From: Psychroserpens sp. Hel_I_66
GTDB lineage: Bacteria; Bacteroidota; Bacteroidia; Flavobacteriales; Flavobacteriaceae
Assembly (NCBI RefSeq): GCF_000799465.1
Contig: NZ_JUGU01000001.1
Coordinates: 2,500,501 to 2,564,500, forward strand
Direction: 5' to 3'
DNA: 64,000 nt
The notes below the pieces were generated by a model, which did no database searches, had not been told where the DNA came from, and saw only the letters and a program-made list of their open reading frames with translations. Shown here in pieces: positions 54,829 through 63,406 of this stretch (the first letter of the stretch is position 1; the number at the start of each line of letters is the position of its first letter). A program made the translations under genes and the position numbers.

Positions 54829-56289
54829 ATGCTCAAACAGTATTTACAGTTTAAATTATCGCAAAAGTTGTCACCGCAACAAATTCAGCTTATGAAGTTG
54901 ATCCAGTTGCCTACACAAGCATTTGAGCAACGTATAAAACAGGAATTAGAAGAAAATCCTGCGCTAGACACCGGTAAGGAAGATATTGAAGAGGATAAGT
55001 TTGATGAGTTCGATAATTCAGAAGATGATTACAACGATAATGATGAAATCAATACCGAAGATATCAATATTGACGAGTATTTAAGTGATGATGACGTACC
55101 AGATTATAGAACCCAAGTAAGTAATTACAGTAGTGATGATGAGGAAAAAGTGATGCCCTATGCTGCGGGAACTTCATTTACACAACATTTAACGACACAA
55201 TTAAATACGTTTCGATTATCTGATGAAGAACGTGATATCGCAGAATTTTTGGTGGGCAGTGTAGACGAAAGTGGTTACATAAGAAGGTCACTTAGCGATA
55301 TTATGGATGATTTAGCATTCACCCAAAACATTTTTACTTCGGAAGAAAAAATCGAAAAAGTACTCCATAAAGTGCATCAATTGGATCCTGCAGGAGTTGG
55401 TGCTAGAAATTTACAGGAATGCTTAAGTATCCAACTACACCGAAAAGATAAAAATCCAGATGTAGAGCTCGCTTGTGATATTATAGACAAGGCTTTTGAC
55501 CAATTTACAAAAAAGCATTATAAAAAATTATTACAAAAATTTGATATTACTGAAGTTCAGCTAAGAGACGCTATTGAAGAAATAGAACGTTTAAATCCTA
55601 AGCCTGGAGGCTCTTATGCTGGCAATAACAGAAGGGTTGAGCACGTTGTCCCTGATTTTGCGATTAAAATTGTTGATGGCGAATTAGAATTAACGCTCAA
55701 CGGACGAAATGCTCCAGAACTGCACGTATCTAGAGAATATAGCAATATGATGAAAGGCTATAAAGAATCTAAAGATAAGAGCAAATCCCAAAAGGATGCA
55801 GTGATGTTTATAAAACAAAAGCTGGATGCTGCTAAATGGTTCATTGAAGCTATCAAACAGCGTCAACAAACGCTTTTTGTGACCATGAGTTCCATAATGC
55901 ATTATCAAAAGGAATACTTTCTTACAGGCGATGAGCGCAATCTCAAACCAATGATTTTAAAGGATATTGCAGATGAGATTGAAATGGATGTGTCTACAGT
56001 ATCTCGTGTGGCCAATAGCAAATATGTTGATACACCCTATGGAACAAAACTCATTAAGGAATTTTTTAGTGAATCCATGACCAATGATCAAGGTGAGGAA
56101 GTTTCAACAAGAGAAATCAAAAAAATACTCGAAACCGTTATTGAGGAAGAGAATAAGAAAAAACCGCTCACCGATGAAAAGCTTGCCAAGATCTTAAAAG
56201 AAAAAGGCTACCCTATAGCAAGGAGAACGGTTGCTAAATACCGTGAGCAGCTGGATGTTCCTGTGGCTAGGTTGAGGAAGAAAATATAA
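54829..56289 (+). CDS. rpoN: RNA polymerase sigma-54 factor
   Basis: Alternative sigma factor of 486 residues that needs an AAA+ enhancer-binding protein for open complex formation. The N-terminal activator-interacting region is Gln/Leu-rich (LKLSQKLSPQQIQLMKLIQLP), an acidic linker covers about 50-110, the core-binding domain follows, and the C-terminal RpoN box ARRTVAKYRE is complete near residue 467. No enhancer-binding protein is encoded in this window. The stop overlaps the next start by one base. Confidence 0.96.
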   Translation: MLKQYLQFKLSQKLSPQQIQLMKLIQLPTQAFEQRIKQELEENPALDTGKEDIEEDKFDEFDNSEDDYNDNDEINTEDINIDEYLSDDDVPDYRTQVSNYSSDDEEKVMPYAAGTSFTQHLTTQLNTFRLSDEERDIAEFLVGSVDESGYIRRSLSDIMDDLAFTQNIFTSEEKIEKVLHKVHQLDPAGVGARNLQECLSIQLHRKDKNPDVELACDIIDKAFDQFTKKHYKKLLQKFDITEVQLRDAIEEIERLNPKPGGSYAGNNRRVEHVVPDFAIKIVDGELELTLNGRNAPELHVSREYSNMMKGYKESKDKSKSQKDAVMFIKQKLDAAKWFIEAIKQRQQTLFVTMSSIMHYQKEYFLTGDERNLKPMILKDIADEIEMDVSTVSRVANSKYVDTPYGTKLIKEFFSESMTNDQGEEVSTREIKKILETVIEEENKKKPLTDEKLAKILKEKGYPIARRTVAKYREQLDVPVARLRKKI

Positions 56290-56894
56290 TGAACCAGCTC
56301 CTAAAAAGCATATCATACATTTTTCATCCATTGTTAATGCCTTTACTTGGCGTTGTTTTTTATTTTTCGAAAACACCACGATTTGTCCCAGAATCATTAA
56401 TGAAAGCCAAGGTGTTTTCTATTTCGATTCTTACAATTGTCCTCCCAATTCTCCTATATCTTTTGTTGAAGACTATTAACAAAGTTGATAATGCTCACTT
56501 AGAGACCGTTAAAGAGCGAAGAATCCCATTACTCATTAATAGTGTTATTCTTATACTTATTTTGATTCGTGTCTTACCTCAAGACGAGATACCAGAGTTA
56601 TACTTTTTCTTTATGGGTATTCTAATTTCAAACATCACCTGTTTTGCTCTCACGCTTGCAAAGTTTAAAGCCAGTATTCATATGATTGGATCTGCAGGTT
56701 TTTTTATGTTTGCTATAGCATTAGCTATTCACTTTAAAATAAATATCAATGGGACAATTGCGCTTATGTGCATCATTTTGGGAGCTATTGCTACTTCAAG
56801 ACTACATATGAAAGCGCATACTAATACAGAATTGATTGCAGGTTTTTTCGTGGGTTTAATGCCACAACTCATATTATTAAACTACTGGATGTAA
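56289..56894 (+). CDS. Multi-pass membrane protein, PAP2-like
   Basis: A 201-residue inner-membrane protein with about six hydrophobic helices. The first helix FHPLLMPLLGVVFYF and the end segment HMKAHTNTELIAGFFVGL resemble membrane PAP2-type phosphatases, in particular the His-containing last motif, but the full three-motif phosphatase signature is not seen, so activity is doubtful. It is coupled to rpoN by a one-base overlap. Confidence 0.65.
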   Translation: MNQLLKSISYIFHPLLMPLLGVVFYFSKTPRFVPESLMKAKVFSISILTIVLPILLYLLLKTINKVDNAHLETVKERRIPLLINSVILILILIRVLPQDEIPELYFFFMGILISNITCFALTLAKFKASIHMIGSAGFFMFAIALAIHFKININGTIALMCIILGAIATSRLHMKAHTNTELIAGFFVGLMPQLILLNYWM

Positions 56895-56926
56895 TTTAAA
56901 AAAATGATCTATTTAAGTCTCTATAA

Positions 56927-57649
56927 CTACAAAATATAAAAGATCAATCCAATTTTAATAGCATTCATTTTGACAAGTTCTCCACTACTATTCACTTTCG
57001 CGTTCTTATTAAAAATACTATTTAAAGCATAATAAAAATGGAAATTGATATTAGAGTAGCCTGCACTTAAAGTAAGACCGTATTGAAGCTTATTTATGTC
57101 ATCAATATTGGTTAATTGGATATTATTAGGACTACCAATAAATTTTGAAGTATTATAGACAACATATCCAAGTTTAATACCAGAATAGATTCTCCAGAAA
57201 TCATATTCTGTGGCTGTAGATGTTCGCCACCTAAACTCCAACGGAACTTCAATTAGGTAAGTTGTAAACTTATTTTTACTGAAAGACACGTCTTCTAAAA
57301 TTGTATAGTTGAAACTTCTATTATTTTCTGAAATCAACAACGATTGGTTATACGAATTTGAAGAAAGACCTAGGCCTAATCCTATAGCAACATTACGTTT
57401 CTCGTTAATTGGCATATCTCTTATAAAACCCAAATGAAACCCACTTGAAAAACCACTTTGTGATACATTATCTGGTTTATTTCCCAATAAATTATAAGTT
57501 ACAGAAACATAAAATTGATCTTCTCTATAATTTTTATCTACAACTTTTATACTATCATTTACTATTCCATCTTGAAGAGGATTATCACGCTCTTGAGCAA
57601 TAATACCAATAAAGGGGAACATAAAAAACAAAAAAAACACCTGTTTCAT
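56927..57649 (-). CDS. Outer-membrane beta-barrel (porin family) protein
   Basis: A 240-residue exported protein. Signal peptide MKQVFFLFFMFPFIGIIAQ, then a barrel with strands such as FYVSVTYNLLG, GFHLGFIRDMP and NVAIGLGLGLSS and a C-terminal AIKIGLIFYIL. It resembles the PorT-family/OMP_b-brl_2 group, but I cannot fix the subfamily. ATG 57649 is chosen for the signal peptide (the frame reads six codons further up); a TATATTTG promoter core (57661-57654) lies only four bases before it, so the mRNA may be leaderless. Confidence 0.75.
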   Translation of the reverse strand: MKQVFFLFFMFPFIGIIAQERDNPLQDGIVNDSIKVVDKNYREDQFYVSVTYNLLGNKPDNVSQSGFSSGFHLGFIRDMPINEKRNVAIGLGLGLSSNSYNQSLLISENNRSFNYTILEDVSFSKNKFTTYLIEVPLEFRWRTSTATEYDFWRIYSGIKLGYVVYNTSKFIGSPNNIQLTNIDDINKLQYGLTLSAGYSNINFHFYYALNSIFNKNAKVNSSGELVKMNAIKIGLIFYIL

Positions 57650-57653
57650 AATA

Positions 57654-57661
57654 CAAATATA
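57654..57661 (-). promoter_or_regulatory. Promoter -7 element abutting the porin-like gene
   Basis: TATATTTG on the minus strand, four bases from the chosen start codon. Confidence 0.45.
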
Positions 57662-57695
57662 ACTCAATACACAATACTACATTTTTAGTAGATAC

Positions 57696-57728
57696 AAAAA
57701 AAGCATTCGCTAGATGCGAATGCTTTTT
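57696..57728 (-). terminator. Terminator of the exbB-exbD operon
   Basis: AAAAAGCATTCGC pairs perfectly with GCGAATGCTTTTT over a five-base loop, 22 bases past the last exbD stop. Confidence 0.9.
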
Positions 57729-57749
57729 TATTTTAACTAAAGTTTTTAA

Positions 57750-58229
57750 TTAATTATCTAAGGCACTACCTGTACCTACAGTATAATTAATTTTTAGAGC
57801 GTTTGCCTCCCTAAGTTCTTTTTTAATATCTCCAACGATACCCATATTAGCCTCTTTATCCACTTTAAGTGATACCGTTAAGAAATCTACTAATTCTTCT
57901 CTGGCAATAGCTGCTCTCTCTTGGTTTATGAAAGCCCTAATTTCGCTAATATCTGCAAATTTATCATTAAGCTGTAATCTCGCTTCTTTACCATATTTAC
58001 TTTCTAAATTCTTTGCAGGTTTTCCAGCGTATATATAACTAATTGGATATTTTTTTTCCAATTTTTCAACCTGATCTGCTAAAGGTAATCTGTTTTCAAT
58101 TAAGAGCGTATCTTCTCTCATTACAGTTACCACCATAAAGAAAAATAAGAGCATAAATACAATATCAGGTAAAGATGCTGTATTTACTGCTGGTAAATCA
58201 TTGTCTTTTTTACTTTTAAATTTAGACAT
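57750..58229 (-). CDS. exbD: ExbD/TolR biopolymer transport protein, second copy
   Basis: A 159-residue protein with one N-terminal membrane helix (LPDIVFMLLFFFMVVTVM) whose Asp sits in the proton path, and a periplasmic domain. It works with ExbB to convert proton flow into force for TonB-dependent transport or a related machine. It is the last gene of the exbB-hypothetical-exbD-exbD operon, 21 bases after the first exbD. A terminator follows. Confidence 0.9.
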   Translation of the reverse strand: MSKFKSKKDNDLPAVNTASLPDIVFMLLFFFMVVTVMREDTLLIENRLPLADQVEKLEKKYPISYIYAGKPAKNLESKYGKEARLQLNDKFADISEIRAFINQERAAIAREELVDFLTVSLKVDKEANMGIVGDIKKELREANALKINYTVGTGSALDN

Positions 58230-58250
58230 AGTATTATTAGTATTTATATG

Positions 58251-58874
58251 TTATTGTACCTCAGAAAGCTTTTCTGGATATTCAGTTCTAATTTGATCAA
58301 TAACCTCTTTAAGCCTATCCTTATTTCCATTAAACTTTGGATCCTTATAATTTTTTTCCATTTCAACAAAGTTCATATCATTAAAACCTCTTTTAGGCCC
58401 TATTTCTAATGCTCTTCTATTACGTAAGTCATTATAGGCTGCAACCAATTCATTTTGTACTGAAATGTATTGCGCGTAAGATGTCTCTCTTTCGTTTTTT
58501 AAAGAAATAATAGCTTTATCTGGATGATCTGAAGATGAAGCATCCCTATCACCCTTACAGTAATCACACCTGTTACCAGCTGCATCAGTTCCTCCACCGT
58601 TATCTAAAAACTCTATGGCAGCTTTTCTTAAATCTTTAAGCTCCATCAGTTCATCTTCCACTAGTAATTGATCCTTACCGTTAATCAAAACAGTAAAAAT
58701 ATTCTTTTGCTTGATAACTACATCTTCGTCGTTAGGCGGTTCCATTGGAGGAAGCTTACGGTTAATCCCAGAATCTTTTGGAATAGTTGTAGTTACTAAG
58801 AAAAATATAAGAAGTAAGAATGCAATGTCTGCCATAGAACCTGCATTAACTTCTGGTGCTGATCGTTTTGCCAT
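58251..58874 (-). CDS. exbD: ExbD/TolR biopolymer transport protein, first copy
   Basis: A 207-residue ExbD with the helix GSMADIAFLLLIFFLVTTTI (Asp in the proton path) and a longer periplasmic part than usual (E. coli ExbD is about 140 residues). The extra part has an unusual CDYC pair (in NRCDYCKGDRD) that could form a disulfide or bind metal. It lies eight bases after the small membrane protein and 21 bases before the second exbD. Confidence 0.9.
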   Translation of the reverse strand: MAKRSAPEVNAGSMADIAFLLLIFFLVTTTIPKDSGINRKLPPMEPPNDEDVVIKQKNIFTVLINGKDQLLVEDELMELKDLRKAAIEFLDNGGGTDAAGNRCDYCKGDRDASSSDHPDKAIISLKNERETSYAQYISVQNELVAAYNDLRNRRALEIGPKRGFNDMNFVEMEKNYKDPKFNGNKDRLKEVIDQIRTEYPEKLSEVQ

Positions 58875-58882
58875 AGTTAATA

Positions 58883-59326
58883 TTATTTACTGAGCATCTT
58901 TTTAATTCCGAAGAACAACATTAAACCTGCTGCTGCCAAAATTAAAATATAGAATGCCTTAATTGCTCCTTCAATCAATTGTGACTGAAATGCTGTTAGT
59001 GTAGTTCCGTCATTTAGCATTCGCTCTTCTCCCGAAGACAAAAAGAATGCCAATAATAGAATTGCTGCAAACACACCAACCGATAGTAATGTCTTTTTAA
59101 GCTTGTCTGGATTGCTAGCCAAATTGATAAGGCTAAACAATACAGCTGCAACTGTCGCAATAGCCAAAACAACAAATGCTAAGGTTATAAACGCAGACAA
59201 CATACCTTGGTTAGAGACATCTGCTGCAATAGCTTCATCTCCAGTCATGATTATGTTCACTAAGAAGAATACACCAATCAGACCTATTACTAAAGCAACA
59301 ATTTTGATTATTTTTTGAATATTCAT
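58883..59326 (-). CDS. Four-helix membrane protein of the ExbB/ExbD operon
   Basis: A 147-residue protein with about four hydrophobic helices (IIKIVALVIGLIGVFFLVNII, then LSAFITLAFVVLAIATV, and so on). I do not recognise a domain. It is nested between exbB (27 bases upstream) and exbD (eight bases downstream) on the same strand, so it probably belongs to the same proton-driven complex or its assembly. Confidence 0.8.
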   Translation of the reverse strand: MNIQKIIKIVALVIGLIGVFFLVNIIMTGDEAIAADVSNQGMLSAFITLAFVVLAIATVAAVLFSLINLASNPDKLKKTLLSVGVFAAILLLAFFLSSGEERMLNDGTTLTAFQSQLIEGAIKAFYILILAAAGLMLFFGIKKMLSK

Positions 59327-59353
59327 GTTCTGTTTGATTTAATAATTAGTTGA

Positions 59354-60127
59354 TTATCTCTTATGTCTTACTAATAAATCCATTAAAGTGATAGAAGCAT
59401 CTTCCATATCGTTAACGATGCTGTCAATTTTTGCAATGATGTAATTGTAAAAGATTTGTAGTATAATAGCAACAATTAGACCAAATACAGTTGTTAAAAG
59501 TGCAATTTTAATACCACCCGCAACAAGAGAAGGATTCATGTCCCCTGCAGCTTCAATTTTATCAAATGCATCAATCATACCTAATACTGTACCCATGAAA
59601 CCAAGCATTGGTGCTAAGGCGATAAATAAAGAGATCCAAGAAACATTCTTTTCTAATTGTCCCATTTGAACACCACCGTAAGCTACTACAGCTTTCTCAG
59701 CAGCATCAATATCCTCGTCTGCTCGATCTAAACCTTGGTAAAATATAGAAGCAACAGGTCCTTTAGTATTTCTACAAACTTCCTTAGCAGCTTCAATACC
59801 ACCTGAATTTAAAGCATCTTCTACGTCACGAGTTAATTTTTTAGTATTTGTAGTTGCAAGATTTAAATAAATGATTCTTTCAATAGCGATCGCTAATCCC
59901 AGAATTAAACAAAGCAATACAATACCCATAAAGAATGGACCACCTTCAATAAAACGATCTTTTACAACTTGTGTAAATGATCTGTCATCTGTTGCAGTGT
60001 CATTATCTGTTTCTTGAAATGTTGTGGTAACTGCGGTAGTTGCAGCTTCTACTGTAATTGCGTTTGCATTAACAGTACCGAAAGCCATGATTCCTGCTAT
60101 GGCTAAGATAGAAAATAGTCTTTTCAT
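59354..60127 (-). CDS. exbB: MotA/TolQ/ExbB proton channel family protein
   Basis: A 257-residue inner-membrane protein and first gene of its operon. It has an N-terminal cleavable-looking signal (MKRLFSILAIAGIMAFGTVNA), a helix (PFFMGIVLLCLILGLAIAIE), then the MotA/ExbB domain with LAPMLGFMGTVLGMIDAF and the last helix LLTTVFGLIVAIILQIFYN. Partners are the two ExbDs. The TATCTTTA element at 60168-60161 is a likely promoter core 33 bases upstream. Confidence 0.93.
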   Translation of the reverse strand: MKRLFSILAIAGIMAFGTVNANAITVEAATTAVTTTFQETDNDTATDDRSFTQVVKDRFIEGGPFFMGIVLLCLILGLAIAIERIIYLNLATTNTKKLTRDVEDALNSGGIEAAKEVCRNTKGPVASIFYQGLDRADEDIDAAEKAVVAYGGVQMGQLEKNVSWISLFIALAPMLGFMGTVLGMIDAFDKIEAAGDMNPSLVAGGIKIALLTTVFGLIVAIILQIFYNYIIAKIDSIVNDMEDASITLMDLLVRHKR

Positions 60128-60160
60128 CGTGATTGTTCTTAATTTTATTAGTTAAAGTGT

Positions 60161-60168
60161 TAAAGATA
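60161..60168 (-). promoter_or_regulatory. Promoter -7 element of the exbB operon
   Basis: TATCTTTA on the minus strand, close to TAnnTTTG, 33 bases before the exbB start. Confidence 0.4.
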
Positions 60169-60785
60169 TAAAAAAAATGTAATTAAAAAATAAAAATACT
60201 AATTGAGTCGTACAGTTTATGGTTGTTTTTAAACAATTAATATTATTTATATACGACGAATTTAATTAAAATGTTTTGGATAATTAAAACGGAAATCAAA
60301 AAACTTAATTTTTTATTTTTCTTTTGTTAATACAATTCATGTCATTTTTTCCATTACTTCGGAAAATTTAAAACTCCCAAACGTTTAAGCGTCATATAAT
60401 TTGGTCTTTAATCTCAATTATTTAAATATACTTACTTCAAAATTTGGATTGAAACTAGAGCCTCAAACTTTAACATAAATTGGCTATTTAGAACTACGAG
60501 ATAATTGATTCAGGCCAAATCTTAAAAGTATTTAAATTGATATTTGTTAAGCTTTACCTCGGCTTTATCGAAATTTAATAATTCAATTCAAATTTTTAAG
60601 ACTGACTTTTGCATGTTTATTGGTAATTTTAAGCAAACATGTAAATCCCATCCACTATATTACATATTGACTATCTATTATCAACTCTTACTTATGCTTT
60701 GCTTTGAGTTTATCTATTCCTATTTATAACATTGACGACGTGCATCCCAATTATGAATTCTTTTGCAAGCATAGTCCATACTGAT

Positions 60786-60823
60786 ACACGACGGAAGGTC
60801 GTGTTCAAATTCCTTTTTTTTTT
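60786..60823 (+). terminator. Terminator-like hairpin with no assigned gene
   Basis: ACACGAC pairs with GTCGTGT over GGAAG; a long T run starts about ten bases later. If used, it would end a plus-strand transcript from the 60.2-60.8 kb region, where I see no clear gene. Confidence 0.35.
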
Positions 60824-60865
60824 AAACTAACCTTAAACGAAGTTTAATATGGTTTCAAAAAATGA

Positions 60866-60892
60866 ATCCTGCAACTTTTCAAGTTGCAGGAT
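60866..60892 (-). terminator. Terminator downstream of tRNA-Ser
   Basis: ATCCTGCAACTT pairs perfectly with AAGTTGCAGGAT over three bases; on the minus strand it is followed by TTCATTTTTT. Confidence 0.9.
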
Positions 60893-60902
60893 GAACCTTT
60901 TG

Positions 60903-60987
60903 CAGAGAGGAAGGGATTCGAACCCTCGATACCGTGAAGTATACACGCTTTCCAAGCGTGCGCCTTAAGCCACTCGGCCACCTCTCT
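60903..60987 (-). tRNA. tRNA-Ser (anticodon GGA)
   Basis: On the minus strand the acceptor arms AGAGAGG and CCTCTCT pair fully with discriminator G. The anticodon stem CACGCTT-GGA-AAGCGTG gives anticodon GGA, and a long variable arm (class II) precedes the T arm GGGTTCGAATCCC. CCA is not encoded. Confidence 0.96.
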
Positions 60988-61045
60988 ATTTTGAGTTTGC
61001 AAACATACAACTCCTATTAATCTAAAAAAAGAGAATTGAGAATTT

Positions 61046-62077
61046 CTATGACATCTCGCCTCTTAATGAGGTTTCAAAAATAGTTTTGAATGTTTTAATA
61101 GACACCTTTTCTCCCAGCATAAACATCAATTTTGCTAATGCTGCCTCAGTAGTAATATCTTTTCCAGATATGACGCCTATTTGTTTTAATTGGGTACTTG
61201 TCTCATATTGCCCCATCGCCACGCTACCACCTGAGCATTGTGTGACATTTATAATAGGTAATCCTCGTTTTATAGTCGCTTTTAGCATCTCTATAAACCA
61301 AGTTTCTGTTGTGGTATTTCCTGCGCCATAGGTTTCTAAAACAATACCCTTAATATGTTCTATATCAAATAATGGTTTTAAAACAGATTCACTTATTCCC
61401 GGAAATAGCTTTATCAATAAGATATTTGTTTCAAAATTTTTGTGCACCACTAGTTTTTTTCGAAGATTCGGTTTATACAAATCGTCTTGCTCTACTCTTA
61501 AATGAACTCCAGACTCTGCTAAATGCGGATAGTTTAAAGACTCAAAGGCCTCAAAATGTTCTGCATTTATTTTAGTCGTTCTATTTCCGCGGTACAACTT
61601 ATACTCAAAATACAAACCCACTTCCCTTATAACAGGTCTTCCAGCCTTTTGTAAAGAGGCCATTTGAATGGAAGTGATTAAATTTTCTTTGGCATCTGTT
61701 CTCAAATCTCCAATAGGCAATTGTGATCCTGTGAAAATGATTGGCTTTGCCAGGTTCTCAAACATAAAACTCAATGCAGAAGCCGAATAACTCATCGTGT
61801 CACTACCATGCAACACTACAAAACCATCAAAATCGTCATAATTGTTCTCAATGATTTCTGCAATTTGAACCCAATACTTAGGGTTCATATTACTACTATC
61901 AATAGGATCTTCAAAAGATATGGTCTCGATATTACAATCTAATAATTTGAGCTCTGGTATTTTTTTGATAAGATTATTAAAATCAAACGACTTGAGCGCA
62001 CCCGTTTCAGGATGTTTGATCATCCCAATAGTTCCGCCTGTATAGATCAATAATATGTTAGGTTGATGTGTTGCCAT
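61046..62077 (-). CDS. ansA: Type I L-asparaginase
   Basis: Cytoplasmic-type asparaginase of 343 residues that hydrolyses asparagine to aspartate and ammonia. The two catalytic Thr motifs are LLIYTGGTIGM (Thr near 15) and VVLHGSDTMSYSASAL (near 92-100). No signal peptide is present. Unlike the two N-terminal nucleophile enzymes at 20131 and 27392, it belongs to the bacterial type I/II family. It lies three bases after tatD on the same strand and is probably co-transcribed. Confidence 0.94.
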   Translation of the reverse strand: MATHQPNILLIYTGGTIGMIKHPETGALKSFDFNNLIKKIPELKLLDCNIETISFEDPIDSSNMNPKYWVQIAEIIENNYDDFDGFVVLHGSDTMSYSASALSFMFENLAKPIIFTGSQLPIGDLRTDAKENLITSIQMASLQKAGRPVIREVGLYFEYKLYRGNRTTKINAEHFEAFESLNYPHLAESGVHLRVEQDDLYKPNLRKKLVVHKNFETNILLIKLFPGISESVLKPLFDIEHIKGIVLETYGAGNTTTETWFIEMLKATIKRGLPIINVTQCSGGSVAMGQYETSTQLKQIGVISGKDITTEAALAKLMFMLGEKVSIKTFKTIFETSLRGEMS

Positions 62078-62080
62078 ACG

Positions 62081-62848
62081 CTATATTCCGAAGATATCTT
62101 TAGAATTTTGAGTAGTAATTTCCGCAATTTTTTCTTCGGAAATATTATAAATTTCAGCTAATTTCTCAACTACCTTAACAATGTAACTACTTTCGTTGCG
62201 TTTGCCTCGATATGGTTTTGGTGCTAGGTAAGGCGCATCTGTTTCTAGAACAACGTGCTTTAGATCTATTTGATTGAGAAACTGATCAATTTTTCCGTTT
62301 TTAAACGTTGCTACGCCTCCTATGCCTAATTTCATGTTGTAAGAAATGGCTTGTTTTGCTTGTTCTAAATTTCCGGTGAAGCAATGGAAAATTCCGAAGA
62401 GATCATCATCGCTCTTTTCTTCAAGGATTTCAAAAATCTCATCAAAAGCTTCTCTACAATGAATAACGATTGGCAATTCGTGCTGCTTTGCTAAATTAAT
62501 TTGATGTCTAAAAGCACCTTTTTGAATATTGAGAGTGGATTTGTCCCAATATAGATCAATACCTATTTCACCTATGGCGTAAAAAGATCGTTTGGCAAGC
62601 ATATCTTCTACATGCTGCAATTCTTCTCTATAATTATCTTTAACGTGTGTTGGGTGCAAACCCGTCATTAAAAAAACCGACTCTGGAAAATCTGCTTCGA
62701 GTTTTAACATTGCATCTGTATAAGTGGAGTCTATTGCAGGAATAAAAAAGCGCGAAACATTTTGCGAGATTGCCCTTTCTATCATTTTCTTTCGGTCTTC
62801 ATCAAAAGCTTCACTGTAAAGATGTGTATGTGTATCTGTAATTATCAT
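62081..62848 (-). CDS. tatD: TatD family metal-dependent hydrolase
   Basis: A 255-residue TIM-barrel hydrolase with metal motifs DTHTHLYSEAFDED, IGEIGIDLYWD, PIVIHCREAFDE, FHCFTGN and VLETDAPYLAP. Family members act as 3'-5' DNases or D-aminoacyl hydrolases. A TATTTTTG promoter core (62860-62853) sits four bases before the start, so a leaderless transcript is possible. It heads a two-gene unit with ansA. Confidence 0.94.
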   Translation of the reverse strand: MIITDTHTHLYSEAFDEDRKKMIERAISQNVSRFFIPAIDSTYTDAMLKLEADFPESVFLMTGLHPTHVKDNYREELQHVEDMLAKRSFYAIGEIGIDLYWDKSTLNIQKGAFRHQINLAKQHELPIVIHCREAFDEIFEILEEKSDDDLFGIFHCFTGNLEQAKQAISYNMKLGIGGVATFKNGKIDQFLNQIDLKHVVLETDAPYLAPKPYRGKRNESSYIVKVVEKLAEIYNISEEKIAEITTQNSKDIFGI

Positions 62849-62852
62849 ATTG

Positions 62853-62860
62853 CAAAAATA
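62853..62860 (-). promoter_or_regulatory. Promoter -7 element abutting tatD
   Basis: TATTTTTG on the minus strand, four bases from the ATG. Confidence 0.4.
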
Positions 62861-62875
62861 ATCGATTTATAAAAC

Positions 62876-62883
62876 TATCTTTG
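62876..62883 (+). promoter_or_regulatory. Promoter -7 element of the retropepsin-like gene
   Basis: TATCTTTG matches TAnnTTTG, 16 bases before the start. Confidence 0.5.
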
Positions 62884-62899
62884 TTTTAAAATAAAAGTT

Positions 62900-63340
62900 A
62901 TGGAAACTTTACAAGAATTTATGCTAGGTAAAGGCTATGCTAAAATTAAACTTAGATTTACCAAGACCAATCATTTTGAGCTAAAAGCAACCATAAATGG
63001 TGTTAAGGGAAATTTTATATTAGATACTGGTGCCTCAAGTTCTTGTATTGGTTTTGAAGGGATTGATAACTTTAAACTCATTGCCAAAGATTCTGAAATT
63101 AAAGCTGCTGGTGCTGGAGCGACAGATATGCTTACCCAAGTTTCTAAAAAGAACACCATAAAAATTGGTAAATGGAAAAAAGACAAAGTGGTACTCATAC
63201 TCTTTAATTTAGCTCATGTAAATACTGCGCTCATAGCTCATGAAGCTAATCCTGTAGATGGTATTATTGGTGCAGATATCCTTAAAAAGTCAAAAGCTGT
63301 GATTGACTATCAAAAAAAATACCTGTATCTAAAATTGTAA
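62900..63340 (+). CDS. Retropepsin-like aspartic protease family protein
   Basis: A 146-residue single-domain aspartic protease fold. The active-site motif is FILDTGASSSCIG (Asp near 43), and the later hydrophobic Gly segment DGIIGADILKK fits the retropepsin flap/core. As with retroviral protease it would work as a dimer. There is no signal peptide. Substrate unknown. It is divergent from tatD. Confidence 0.87.
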   Translation: METLQEFMLGKGYAKIKLRFTKTNHFELKATINGVKGNFILDTGASSSCIGFEGIDNFKLIAKDSEIKAAGAGATDMLTQVSKKNTIKIGKWKKDKVVLILFNLAHVNTALIAHEANPVDGIIGADILKKSKAVIDYQKKYLYLKL

Positions 63341-63406
63341 GAAAAATTTTAAATACCTTCTAAAATCTCTTATCTTTAAGTTCAAACCCCTCACATTAAT
63401 AGCAAA

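Larger units (their letters stand above)
60169..60902. other. Long AT-rich intergenic region
   Basis: About 730 bases with no convincing gene; a 61-codon frame at 60544 has no start context or recognisable sequence. It holds one TTCCGAAG octamer (60357), a perfect hairpin ACACGAC/GTCGTGT (60786-60804) with a T10 run twelve bases later, and the tRNA-Ser terminator. Confidence 0.6.

Noticed and set aside
60544..60729. 61-codon plus-strand frame in the exbB-tRNA gap
   Set aside because: No recognisable sequence, no promoter core nearby and a typical chance length in AT-rich DNA.
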